A stretch of 64,000 bases of DNA from Amblyornis subalaris (Eukaryota; Chordata; Aves; Passeriformes; Ptilonorhynchidae), in NCBI GenBank assembly GCA_018881555.1, contig JACAXG010000006.1, positions 558,001 through 622,000 on the forward strand. Reading direction: 5' to 3'. A model generated the notes under the pieces. The model saw only the letters and a program-made list of their open reading frames with translations. It did no database searches and was not told the DNA's origin. The position numbers were made by a program, and so were the translations under genes. Below, in pieces: positions 1 through 12,700 of this stretch. The stretch's first letter is position 1. Every line of letters starts with the position of its first letter.

Positions 1-810
1 ACATTTTGATACCTTGCAATAGCTCCTTCCTGTGTGCATTCCCTTGTTACATTCAGGCTTGGCCATTCCCTCAGTGATCCAACAGGGTATCTCTCCCTTT
101 GACAACTCCTATTTTGACCAGACTTGTGGTAATCTAATATTTTGAGTACCGCTGTTTCTTTGTCATATTTTTAAGGAAATAGGGCAGTAGGAAATCAGGA
201 GTTATTGAACACACAACCAAGTGNGTGGGGAGTGCATAAGCCTTGTTTCATCAGTAAACAAGACAAAAAAATCTAGTGAAATGTGTCTGTCTGTTTTACA
301 CTACCTATGTAAGAAGAGAGGAAAAGTTTTCTGTTGTGAACTTGGTTGACTGTATAATAGACGAGACTGGGGGGAAATGTAATTTAAAGTATTTATCGTC
401 TTGTTTTCAAAACTGGAGTCCTTAAAAATGATGGCTNGGAAAGCTTTAAATGTGACTTTGATGATAAAAAAGAACAATACTTTTACCAGATACTAAAGAA
501 TGGACTTTTCATTACAATGTACAGTCGTAAATGTGGCTTGTGAACCGGTTGATTTTTAGTGGCTGCTGTTTCGATTTCCGGATCAGTACTATTGGGATGC
601 TTTAAAACTGGACACATTAGCCTATGCAAATTTACTAGTTAACAACAGGAGATTTTCAAAGCTTATATTCAGTTGTTGAGCTCTGTGTTTTTGTAGATAA
701 CATTTAACAGGATAAGGCAATAAAGTTCTTGACTTATACACCTGACAGACGGAGGGATTCTTTTGAATCTGACTAAATATATCTGTAATGTAAGGCCACA
801 TTGTTATCAC

Positions 811-942
<132 letters not shown>

Positions 943-1560
943 TAGGGATTTCCTGATCAGCCTTTCATTTACTGATTAAATCACCCATTCTGTGGTTTTA
1001 TTCAGACTTTTGCACAATTAGGATATAAGTATTTCTTTGTCACTGATGGAAGTAATGGTCTTGGCTTCTCTTTTTGTTACAGTAGTGCAAATCTCCAATA
1101 ATTTAATTGTCGATGTAACAGTGCCAAGGAAACAGCAAATTTAAGTCCAATGTGTGTTTGCTATTGTCCTTAAAAATTAGTTTACTCTCTTCTAAGTACT
1201 TCCATTCATAAATGATGTGTCATTTTAGCAGCCATAATTGCCTTCTGAAACAATGTTTTTGTTGTTTTTCTGAGGATTTCCCAAAGTTGGAGTGTTTTGG
1301 TTTTGTTTAAGAAAATGAAACACAGTTTTAAACTGGGGTCAGATGCCAGAAAGCACTCTCCTCTCCTCCCTCTTCCTCTTCATCTGTCTTTTTCTCTGAG
1401 CTTCATATAAACTCTTTCCCCTTTAACTGCAGAGCCTAAACTACTTCTTTAAAGGTCTGAGCTTGATGAAGCTTCTGGCCAGAGCCCCATTTAGTGTACA
1501 CCCTGTGGAGTATTTGCAAAATCAAGGCTGTGCTAGACTCTTCTAGATTTTGGGATGGGG

Positions 1561-1610
1561 GGAAAAAAAAACAAACAGAAAAAAAAAAAAGAAAAAAAGA
1601 AAGCAGAAGA
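1561..1610. repeat. A-rich low-complexity tract
   Basis: Runs of A interrupted by single C or G follow a GGGG stretch. No upstream poly(A) signal or target-site duplication was noticed that would mark a retroposed copy. Confidence 0.8.
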
Positions 1611-2509
1611 ACAGGCACTTAAAGCAGAGTTACATGTTGCCTTGTGTAGCTGAGCCAAGATAGCAGATTCACTGTGTGCCCTTAACCCACCACAAGTATA
1701 AGTGCTTTCACTTAAAGCTCTTCGTAGAGAGTCTTGTGAGATGATACATTTGCTTTCGCTTCACAACGGGGAAAACAAAAAGAAACCTTAACAGACCAGC
1801 TGTCATGTTTCAGTGTCATGTGGCATCTCTGCATGGTGTTGGTACTAGAACATGTATGTATTTCCCCCTCATGTATGTGCATGATGTCCCCTCTGATGCC
1901 CAAGGTTAAATGTGTGTAATAAAGTGTTCAGGATCAGTATGTCAGCTGTGTTCTGGTTTCCCTGACATGCTCACACTTTTAATCTTAAAAAATAAATGCT
2001 CCTCTCACCATGTCTGCTTATTTTGCTTTCTATTCTTTTAAAAACTTCGTTTTCTTAAAGGTAGAGGAAATAAGTTGTTGCTGAACTTCATTATAACTGG
2101 CTAGAAACTTTCAAAGGCACCTTTAAATCTAGAATTAGAAAAGTCAGCATTTTCCTTTTGTGTGAAATTTTTCCCTACATATGAGACATAGGTTTGTTTC
2201 ACATCTGCCAAGTTTAAATCTTTTTTAGAAGCATAAACATTTTTTTAGAAGTTTGAATTCAGAGAGCAATAACATTAATATGTCAAGAGACAAAGTGTTC
2301 AAGAAAGTTGAAATTATGCATAAATCATACCTTAAACAAAGTTATGCCTTGCTTGCTCAATACAGCAATTATATTGTTTTGATTTTGTATGGATAACTGG
2401 AAACTTCAACTTTGTTACTTCTTTATACAGTCTAATAAAAAGCTGACTCCTGAGGTTTCTGAAAGTTCTCTCTTGCTCTTCCATTTATATAATTTAGAGG
2501 TAGAGGATA

Positions 2510-2550
2510 TCAGAGAGAAAGAAAGAGAGAGGGAAGGAAGAGAGGGAGAG
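2510..2550. repeat. GA-rich purine tract
   Basis: An imperfect GAGA/GGAA purine tract (gagagaaagaaagagagagg and following) of about 40 bp. It could adopt unusual structure, but no function is indicated. Confidence 0.8.
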
Positions 2551-3734
2551 GCTTAAAGGCTTCTTCCAGTGGTAGGTACTAAAGTCCATCAGCAATGCTA
2601 CTCCTGCTGAGCTGGCAGCTGCTTCCCTAAGTTCAGAGAGGTCACCATGGTTTCTTTCCTGTTGCTCCTCCAGGCATTGAATTGCTGGAGGAGTTGAAAA
2701 AAAAGGCATCTTCCTTTCTTACCCTGTGACAAAAAGACAAAATCCTTCCTCCCTATCTAAGTCTGTTCTGGTGAGGCATATAAAAGTTCAGATGTGATGA
2801 AAATTATTTGAGTTTCTGTGATACTTTTACCCAGAAATATCTGAAAGACATTACAGACTAATTGACATACCAGGATATGCATATGACATCTGAGGATGTG
2901 TCCTCCTGTGCATGCTGAATTTGAAAATGCAAGGATTTTCTTCTCTGTTGACTTGCTGCTTTCTCAGGAGATAAAACAGTTTGTTTGGTAAATACTTAAA
3001 AATACTGCTGCTGATAATCTAGGACTATGCAAACTAATGTATCCAGTTAAAATTTGAGAAGGAGAAAGTAGGTTTTTAAGGAAACAGAACACAAGCCGAG
3101 CTGTCTTTGGATCAACAAAAAAAAAGCAAGAAAATTCAGTGTTTATAGTAAGAACTCCCAGAGTCTATCGCTCACCGTACATGTTATTCCTCACAGTGCA
3201 GTATGCTGATGGGTCTGGTCCAGGAAAATCAGCCTGGATGAAATAGAACAGTAAAACAGTTCAGTTGCATTAAACCCCAATGTGGGCTTGTATTCGGGAC
3301 CAGAGAGTTCTGAATTTAGGTAGATAAAACAGGGGATTCTCATTGTGACAAAGGATGTGTGTAATGCATGTATAAGTAGATTTGTTGAGATCACACCTTT
3401 AGTTTCTTTGGGTTAATTTTCCTATTTGCATCTTCCCCAGAAGCCCTACAGTAAAGACAAAAACCTATAAAGTCTCCTTCCTTGTGGTTCTTATTCAAGT
3501 ATTTGAAGTTAGCTGGATTATTTTTTGGACACAAATATGAATTTTTATCCCTTGTTTTGGCATTTAAGAGGGGTTAGAATCTTATTTAGCACTCTTTCTC
3601 TGCCAGCTAATCATATATTTCATATGCTTATTTTTCCCTAATTATTCACTTACCAGACTATAGCAGCTTTGAACTGTTTATATATAAAGTCTGGTGTTTG
3701 AAAGAAAGTAACTTATATTTAAAATTTCCCTCTG

Positions 3735-3770
3735 TTTTTTAAGTACATAAACTTTTTTAAGTACATAAAC
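3735..3770. repeat. Perfect 18-bp tandem duplication
   Basis: The unit ttttttaagtacataaac occurs twice head to tail with no mismatch (3735-3752 and 3753-3770). Its perfection suggests a young slippage event. Confidence 0.95.
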
Positions 3771-3963
3771 TCACATGCAGTGCCAAATATGCCTTTCCAG
3801 TGTATAATAATAGGGATCTAATTGCACCACTTTCCCAAGGGGCACAAAAGTAGAAAAGCAGAGCCTGCGTGGAAAACACCCTTTTTTTTCTCGCCTTTGG
3901 CCGTGACAGGCTCCTACATACAGAATGAAATTCCATCCTCACAGAAGTCTATAGCAAAGATTT

Positions 3964-3994
3964 GACTGACTCCAGNGGGGCTGAATCTGGGCCC
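3964..3994. repeat. Possible relic of an old amniote interspersed repeat
   Basis: The stretch gactccagnggggctgaat, followed by ctgggccc, resembles a phrase often seen in old sauropsid repeats (a 'gacttcagtgggg…ctgaatctggccc' pattern). The match is short and recalled from memory, so it is weak. Confidence 0.25.
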
Positions 3995-6900
3995 ATATGC
4001 CTGATTTCAGGGTGTGATTTTGGTGATGAAGCAAGCTTTAAGGAGTGGGTAAGAATATTCACAGTGGAAGGAAGTTATTTTCATGCGTTTTCTCCAGTCT
4101 CTCCCATGCTGGAATAACTTTCTCCTATGGTGTATCATTTCATCTTTCTGAGGAAGACTAGAAAAAGTGCTTACTAAACAGACACTCAGTTCTTCTGGAA
4201 AAGCTCAGTGGGAAAATTTGCTTTCTAATTGTGCGTGTACAAACTCAGTGGCACCCACGGCAAAGCAGCAGTCCTTCTGTGAAAAGGAGACAATTATGAT
4301 GNGAGTAAGAAGCCTGGTTTAGCCTGCTGGTGCCCCAAGATCTGTCAACTTGAAGTCATGTTTTCCAGCAGATCATTGCCCTCAGAGTGTAGCTAAGGGG
4401 CCATGCTAATATTTCCTTCCTGAAGGGAGAGAGCACATTGGGTTGTCCTTAATGTGAACTGCATGAACTTTTGTACCTTTTCCTTTTCTTCTTGTCTTCT
4501 CAGAAGGAGGAGTATTTGTCCCAATATAGCCAAAGCATGCTATTATGCAGGACTGGCTTATAAACAACATTTAATAAAGATTTCCCTTTCTAATCTCAGG
4601 TTTGTAAGAATAATGTGGTTTTCATTCATATTGTATTAAGTTAGGTGGTCTCCCTTTATTACTACCAATACATTTAATAATACTTTGAAGTGTCAATTCC
4701 TGGATCTCACCAGCCTAGTTTTTCCAATAGATGAAGAACAGGCAATGAGGTTTTTTCAGTACATTTTTATTTCATCTCCTGTTTCCCTAGAATCAGCTGT
4801 TACAACTTCAGTCCAAGTGAAAAATTTCTAATTTGCTCCCCATCCTGTTTGTATACAGACAATCGAATCCTTTCTTGGAGCTATTTGCTGTGGTGTTTGC
4901 TAGGATCACTTCACTGCTGGAAGATGAGGGGGGATATTGCTGGGTGTGTTTTACACCTTTGTGTTTTACCCTGCCCTTGAGTTGCATGGGAAACACTACT
5001 GCAGAACAGTGTACAGACATCGTCATTCCCTCTCTCCAAATTGTCTTTTTTCCTGTTGAAGGAACTGAAATAAAATTCTGTGTACTTAAAAAAAACCAAA
5101 ATGCAAGTTTGGGGCTTGGTTGTATTTGCTTCGCTAATGACTGCTCAGCCTACACACATATGTGTTATAGGAGTGTTGCATGTTTCTTGATTAAAAAGCT
5201 CATCGAAAGTACATCAGTGTTTATCTTTTACCATTCACTCATTGCCCTACGTAGTCACACACAAACAGGCAAAACAGTAACTAATCAGACCTTTTAGAGC
5301 CGCCTAACCCACTTTTTGTCTTTATTATGAAACTAAGATTTGGTCAACTGAGGTCAAGTTGTGCACTTAACACAGCTTCCATTATAGTCGGTGAACTCTG
5401 TAACAGAGAGTAAAGTCAAAATATAAACAGAGAACATTTCTGCAGCAGCTCTGGGCTGGGATTAACTTGGATCACCTAGTCTTCTGCTTTTAATGAAATT
5501 CTCTCCCTTGTATTTTCTTGTTTGGAAGAGAGTCCAAAGTTATCTCATGCTAATTTAGTTAGGCAGTGCCCTCCAGGGATGTCACAGGCCTCCATGACCT
5601 CTCCAGAGAGACTCAGCAAAGGGATGAGGAGAATTAAACATTCCTGAGAAATTGCAAAGCAGCAGCCCCCAGAGATTTCGCATAGAAATGAGCTCCAGAC
5701 TAGCTGCCAGAGACCCAAGTCACCTTTTCAGCACTTCCTTGACATGTCTCTGCCAGTCCCATCTGGCTTGATTCAGGGGGTCAGCGTGGGGACTGAGGAG
5801 AGGTGGCAGCTAGAGAGGGCAGGATTCGAGGGAGGTCTGTTACAGTAGTCTCAGGCTTTAGATGCTTCTCCAAGATGTGCAGAAAGATGGTTTTATTTCC
5901 CTTCCTTCCCACATGGTCTCATGCTTTGGTATTTTCTTTGTGCTGAAAAGGGAATACTAAGTGAGAAGCTTTAATAATAAGTTTAGTTATTATTTCATCA
6001 TGTGATGCAACAGTTTGTTTCAGACCTGATTTTACAACTACCTCTTGGGTCAAATGCAGAAAATACTGTGGCATCAGAGAGCTACTTACACTTACAGGCC
6101 CCACTTCCCTCTCTTTTATGTTGGTAGGCTGTAGAAATTACTGAAACTAATTTCACGTGAAGTCAGAATTAGGCATGGTTTGCAGGATGGACCTTGTTTC
6201 TATGGGAAAATATTCGAAGAGTTAATTTTCAGGTTTCCTTTTGTGCAAAAAGGAAAAAAATAAATTTGCTGAAGTTTAGGCAAGAGAGAAAAAGACACCA
6301 AGAAACCACTTGNTTATTAGTATCTCAATCGCCTGAGTAGTTATCTCACTTATCTCTTGCATCATAACAGAAACTCAAGAAATGTCTATTTTGTTGAGTT
6401 TTGGAGTGTCTAATCCAAGAATGATTTCTGTGTGCTCTCATCCTTACATTTCCTTGCTCTTTTAATTTGTTTTTAATTAGTCCACAGGTAGGCAGTATTA
6501 AGGCAGAATGTTTGAATTTCCACCTTTCACTATAAAAGTGCAAAAGCATCTAATTCTATAACAAATAATGCACTTCATCATGAAATGTCTGTGCTACCCT
6601 TAACTTTCTTACAGCACTCTAGTTGCATAAATATTATGACTGCAGCTTCACAGACAGCAAAATTTAGGTGGTACGATTAAATGCTTCAGTGAAGGCCCCA
6701 AAGAGAGTCATTAACACTGCTGAGATTGGGACACTGGAGATGGCTTCTGCTTATCATTTGCTGGGACCAAACTGCAACCAATAAGCACGCTGGATCTAAA
6801 GCTGGACCCTTGCAATTAGAATGTGGTTTATGGTATAGCTATTACAAAAAATATTCAGAGCAGAGAAATGTGTTCATGTGAAATATGTTTCAGCAGTTGA

Positions 6901-9846
6901 GTTATAAATCTCTGAGAAGAACAAAAAAAAATGGAATGAGACTTGCACATGGAAACCAGCATATAAGGGATGATGGTGTCATTGTGGTGATAAATCCATT
7001 GCATTCTGCAATGACTCATGCCTGTGCCACTGTTATTTGCCTGAGAACAGACCTCTGGCCCTTGCCAAGTAATGCGTGTGGGAACGTTGTTCCCGGTGTC
7101 TGACCTGCGGGGGTTATTCCAGCCTTAATGGCAGGATACCTAGTGTGTGTGGAGTCTCGTTCATGTCCATTGGGGAGGGAGGGCCCTTACGTCGTCTGGA
7201 TGTGATATGAGCAATGACTTCTGACATGCATGTAGCAGAGATTTATTGCAAGCAAAAGTTGAAGTGTGATAATGCTACTGGGGTATTCTGTAATAATATG
7301 GTAAAACACTTGTCATCACTTCATCTCAGGCAGTGAAAGTCAGTTGTATATGCTACACAGAGACAGATAAAAAACATAAGTATACTTAAAACTTCATATG
7401 GTTTGCATTTTTCGTAACAGCTCTCCTGACTCTAATATAAGACAGGTTTTAATTTTGTTTTGGGTAAGTGGATGTGCTTACAGTCTCACACCCACAATTC
7501 CATGGCTTTAAATAGAATCGCTCCCAGGGTGCATAAAAGAACACATGCTGTTATGTGAAGGATTTATCCAGGATGCCAGGATTGTATTTATTGCTGGGAA
7601 CAAACTGAATAAAATTTTCTATTCCATTCTGACACTAGCCCATGGAGAGCAGCCGTATCTATGGTTTTGGTGCAGATCCTTCCCTTTCCCTGACGTAGGA
7701 TCTGGTGCGACTGACTGCTGTTGCAGAAACAGTAATTACTAATGACGGTGGAATCAGAATGGCCAGAGCAAGCCAAGGGAAGGTCAATGAAAAATGCCCT
7801 TTAAATGTATTTTTGAGCATGCTCGAAAGAAATCTTCATGTTGCCTTTTCACATCTACGCTGCACAGCCAAACTTCTAAAACTCGTCCTTTGCTTCCTGG
7901 CATCATTTTACTGTTGCCTTTTTCTAGCAGAAATTTCCATGCCCCAGTTTGAGATGGCATAGACCATGAGCTGGTACCCGACCCTGAGCACGAAGGAACT
8001 CGGTCAGANCAGCAGTAGCGTTAACACTGTGGCAGCAAGTCTGTGAGGCAGATTCCTCTGTCCTAGGGCTTGGGTTAAAACTGCCAGGCTCTTTGCATAA
8101 GCTGCTGTATCACATGGTGGCCGTTTTGGGTATTGTTGGCCTAAAATTGAACTTGTGACATGAGGTAAAAATAAAAAAGAAAATAAATCCCTCTGTATTG
8201 CATTACCGTATCCCCCGAGGCATCAAAGTCATGCTCTTGTCTCAGTCTGTACTCAGCCAAGAGAATTTAGCATCAAATTCCAAAATGTTGTCACCTGAAA
8301 TGTTCTGGTAAAGGAAAAGAAAAAAAAAATCCACGGTACCAGGAATGAGATTACTTTAGCATCTTTTTTTTTTTCGGGTGACTTCTTGCTTTTTNTAGTT
8401 GGTAAAACAGTGCCTGATGTGCAATTTTATCACTGTCTCATAAGTGACAATGACTTAATGGTGAAAATCTTTCTTACTTCCAACTACAGTGCACTGAAAA
8501 CTGGAATAAAATCAGAAAGTGAAGTTCAGTTATGTGTTTAAGGTATCAGGCTCTTTATTTACGCAGATTATTCAGATAAGGATAACTCTAATTTTTAAGA
8601 ACCCAATTGATAGTAAACGTTTTTCTCAAAAGGAGTAAATTAACATTTCAATTCAATTATTTTAGATTAATATTCAGGAATATAACATCATTTGAAAACT
8701 GGTAGCAGTCTGAGAAGAAAATACCTCAATGTTCAAAAGAGTGAAGCAAGAACTCTGGGAATTTGAGGGGGAAATGTAAATTATAAAATAAATTTCAGGT
8801 TAATTTCATGTTATTAACTCACTCTTTTTCCCTGCATTTTTTTTTCAAAAACACTGTTCATAAATTTTATCTCAGTGCTGTTGCTTTGTTACTCTTACTA
8901 TCTTAAAGGATTGCTCTTCTTCCTTCTCAATTATACCCTCAAACATGTATAAACATTATGAAGTGCTGATTTATTATCTCTGAGCCTATCTGCCTGTGCT
9001 CTGGCAGTTCTCTGCTGCTCTTAGCAATTTTTTTACAGTACGACTAGTGGTTTAACCTGAGTCAGGGCCCCTTACTGGATGGGCACTGGGCAGATCTACA
9101 AATATAGAGTAGAGAAGGTAGCAAGCTGAAGGGGCAATGTTGACAGATGGGAGGAAAGGAAAGGAAGATTTGGGGGAAAAAAAGTAATTTTCTGAATCAT
9201 GGTATGGATGACAGCATTTTTGTTTCTGTGGAGATCAGTAGTACTTTGATCCATAGATCATGCTGTTCCTCTGACCCCCATCAAAAGGAGCACGTCAGCT
9301 TGTGCTTAGCTGGAAGTGTTTAAGCAATCCAGGAAAGAAATAGGAGGTAAACAGGTGTTAGAAGCAGGAACCAGGATCTTTTTATAGTCAAATGTTGCAC
9401 TGTAAACATTTTGTGATCGATATCTACATTGTGATCGTTATTCTGGGGCTGATAGTTTTGCTCCAATGAACATGCCAGTACTTGACTTGAAAGCCTAGTC
9501 TGTTTTCTTGTGGTTAGATCATGGCCCCAACCAGCCCTTCCTGGCATGGGTCCCTAAGACTTCTCTGCCCTCACCGCAACCTGGGTACAACCCTTTACTT
9601 TAGCGGTGAGTAATCCTGTCAAATGAGAGTCTGCTTCTTTGTGAAGAGGTATTTTGTCTTACATTCATATAAAAATAGCAGGGAAAATTAATTCTAGAAG
9701 GGTAAAAAGGGAGGGGGAAACGGGTCAAATATCTTTCCGAACTGTCTGCTAGGTGGAGCCTGGGAAACATGTATTTGTTCTATAGTCTTGTCTATGTAAT
9801 ACAAATCTGAGTGGTTAAAACTCACACATACTTTCTGCAATTCAGA

Positions 9847-9905
9847 TTTTTCTTTTTTTTTTTTTTTTCTCTTTAGTCTTGAATTTCTTTCCCTTTTCTC
9901 TTAAA
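9847..9905. repeat. T-rich / polypyrimidine tract
   Basis: A run of about 16 T residues (9853-9868) is embedded in a longer C/T-rich stretch ending cccttttctctt. It lies far from any recognised exon, so it is not a splice-site tract of a known exon. Confidence 0.8.
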
Positions 9906-12216
9906 CAGAATTTAAGGAAGTTCTTTGTTAGCAATTGTGAAAATATCCTCCAAAATTAAAAGGAAAGAAACAGCGCATATGTGCATCCTTTCTGTATTTT
10001 TTCATTAATTTACTTTGTGTCACACATGTCACTTCCAATCTAACCATTTGAAGAATAAACAAACCATTGTGGACCTAAAAATCTGTTCAAAANTTTTTGG
10101 CAGGAAAAAAGGACTATATTAATTTTCATTGTTGGTTGAGGTTTCCCAACAAGCAGCTTTACTGTTTCTTTTTTGCCTCCAGCTAGCAACTAAAGATCAG
10201 TTATAAAACTGTATACAAATACTTCCACGTATTGAAAGAACAATATTTTGACATTCGGTGACACAAGGAAAAAAAAAAGGAGTAATCTAGTTTTTGATAA
10301 CACAATGAGAACTTTGTGTTCACCCGAGGTGCATGTGAGAAACATCATGTTGCGTTAACAGGGAAGGTTGACCTTTAAGGTTTATCTGGATTATAATTCT
10401 TGTGGTTTTTATTAATAAAACTGCCTCCTAAAGTTTCACGAGTCCTCCTTGAGATCTGTAAAACAATTGGCCTATCTGCTTACAAGAGAGAAGTTAGACA
10501 GTATTTCCTAGTATTTCCTACAGATGTGAGGGCTTTTGTTTCAGAGGACATTGATACTGTTTTCATTTGAGATGCTCCACAAAGATTATCAGGTATTTTA
10601 TTATTTTAGTAACTTTGTAATTGTTGGATTATTATCTGTAAATGTATCAACTATACTCTTTCAACTTGAAAGAAAAAATCATGGATCTGAACACAGTTCA
10701 GCTCTGAACAAGTTCACTTCTAGAGCCAAACCATAGGATTTGACTAAATCAGTAGCATGCTTCAAATTGCTTCTGTGACAATTTCTCAACTGTAACTTCG
10801 AAAATCTGTGGGAAAGTTTATAATTAGTCCCAACATACTATCTCCATAACTACATCCTGGGAGAATTGCTGTTTGTTTACTTTCTTGGGATTCTTAAGGT
10901 AATTTTTCCATTGTTTCTTATCAAATGATGTGTTTTTTCTCTCAGAGGAAAATGTTTTCATCTCAAATCTGTTCCCATTTTGTATTTTTTGTGTCAGTGA
11001 TGTCTATGGTTTGCAAATGTCGCTCCTCTGAATGGAAGCAGCTGCCGTGTCATAAGTACTCAATGTCTCCTCTGCATGAGTAGGAAAGACAACGCTAAAG
11101 GAAAAGCTTTGTACACAGACTTTGGAGTCCTTATGTTCAGCATTACACAGTTAAGGAAGAAGCATATCAAAATGTATTTAAACTGATGAGATCTGATAGA
11201 TACTTAAATGGTGTTCAGAAGGGTTTTTCCATGAATGGAGGTTCCTTGAGCAACAGATCTTGCACCAACGCTGTGATTTTTGGTAATCTGAGAAAACAGG
11301 ATGATGACTCTTTAGAAGAAAGGAAGAGGCATGTGTCCTGCACTCCTTGGGAAGTACCTCTGTTGCTGGAGGTTTTGAGAAAGGGTTGAGCATGTGAAAA
11401 GTGTCACCGATTGCAACGATAGACACTGACCTTAATCCTGAACTTCAGTTTGCCTTTCAAATACAAACTGTGACAGCCTAGTAAGGTTCTTACTTATTGG
11501 GTGTGCACCCTTGCTTTTTAAGTAGCTGAGCAAGAACGGTTGTAATTTAGGAAAAAAAAAAAGCATAGCAGTACATTGATTATGCATACTCCCATATTCC
11601 TGCTGTCACTGGCTTCTTGGGAGTATCGGTATGCCTGGCAGCACATCCCCGTGGTTTTCTTTGGCAAGAGTCTCCCTGCCATGCTTGCCTTGACCTATAA
11701 CATTGTCAGAAACAAGTACTAAAGCAATAGTCATTACTCTAGACTGAACTCCCATTGTGGCAGGGAGCATGGGATCATGCCCAACACTTTTGTATATTAG
11801 CTGTCAGGCAGAGGCAGCTTGCACTTTAGTCTGATCACAAGACTTTTTTGCTGCATTTCAGCTTCATTGGTGTTTTTCAGCCATGTGTGCTGTGCCCCTG
11901 TGGTCAAGGAGATTCTTTTATTCCCCCTCTGTTGTGCATTATATATACGTCTCAAGGTGTCTTTATATAATCTCCTTATATAACACACTCTCATGCCTAC
12001 CGGGTACACCCAGGACACACCTACGCCTTTAACAGTCGCAGAAGTCAATCAGATGTGGGTGACTCAGCCAGCGTAGCACCTTTTCTTCCTTCTCTGCCCC
12101 TCCAAAAGCGAGTAAACAGATAAACTGGGAGTCAGCTTGGGTTCAGAGCTCTGAGTCAATGTCCCGTCTCACTTTTCTAAGGCACAATCATCAATTGTGG
12201 TCAATTCTGTAGCAGC

Positions 12217-12700
12217 TTGAGAAACCACAGCCACTCAGCTGGGTTGTGTCAGGAGGAGCCGGGTGATGGCATCTGGAACCGCTTCGCATCCCAGGCAGGC
12301 AGGAAGTGCGTGGGCATGACATCTCCACACGTCGCACAGCACGGGAGATGCCAAGCAGCCTCTTTCAATGCCAGTGCAGTTGAGTTGGGACAATGCAGAG
12401 AGGGAGGTGGTACAATAGCCCTGTCTTTCGTGGCACAAATGGAACAGTCCCTCATGATGCATGCAGGAACAGCAGTCATGCCAGGCCTTTGTGCTCACCA
12501 TGTGGGGAGAAGGCTCTCCTTTCCTGCCACATCCCTGTAAAGGCTCATCATGCTTTGGCCCAAAATGCTCAATTCTCCTTCTCAGTGGTGACCCCAGCAG
12601 GATAGCTACGTTTGGGATCACTAGAGTACCATATCCAACCCACTGAATGCTTCTGTCCTCTTCCAGACAATAGAGTACAGAATACCATAAAGACAAAATT
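12217..12700. other. GC- and CpG-enriched intronic patch
   Basis: This patch is visibly richer in G+C than its surroundings and has clustered CpGs at about 12255-12350 (for example cgcttcgcatc, cacgtcgcacagcacggg). Overlapping frames are open on both strands (107 codons at 12217-12540 on +, 153 codons at 12235-12696 on -), as expected where AT-rich stop codons are rare. I recognise no protein domain. It could be a regulatory element or a decayed repeat. Confidence 0.4.

Noticed and set aside
1917..1965. AATAAA followed by GT-rich sequence, like a poly(A) site
   Set aside because: AATAAA is frequent in AT-rich introns, and no 3' exon or gene ends here.
4833..5297. 154-codon open frame on +
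   Set aside because: There is no recognisable domain or splice-compatible context, and the codon content resembles random AT-rich intron. A frame this long is expected by chance in 64 kb on six frames.
5795..5815. Second CTCF-like word (gagaggtggcag)
   Set aside because: The essential 5' CC positions are absent.
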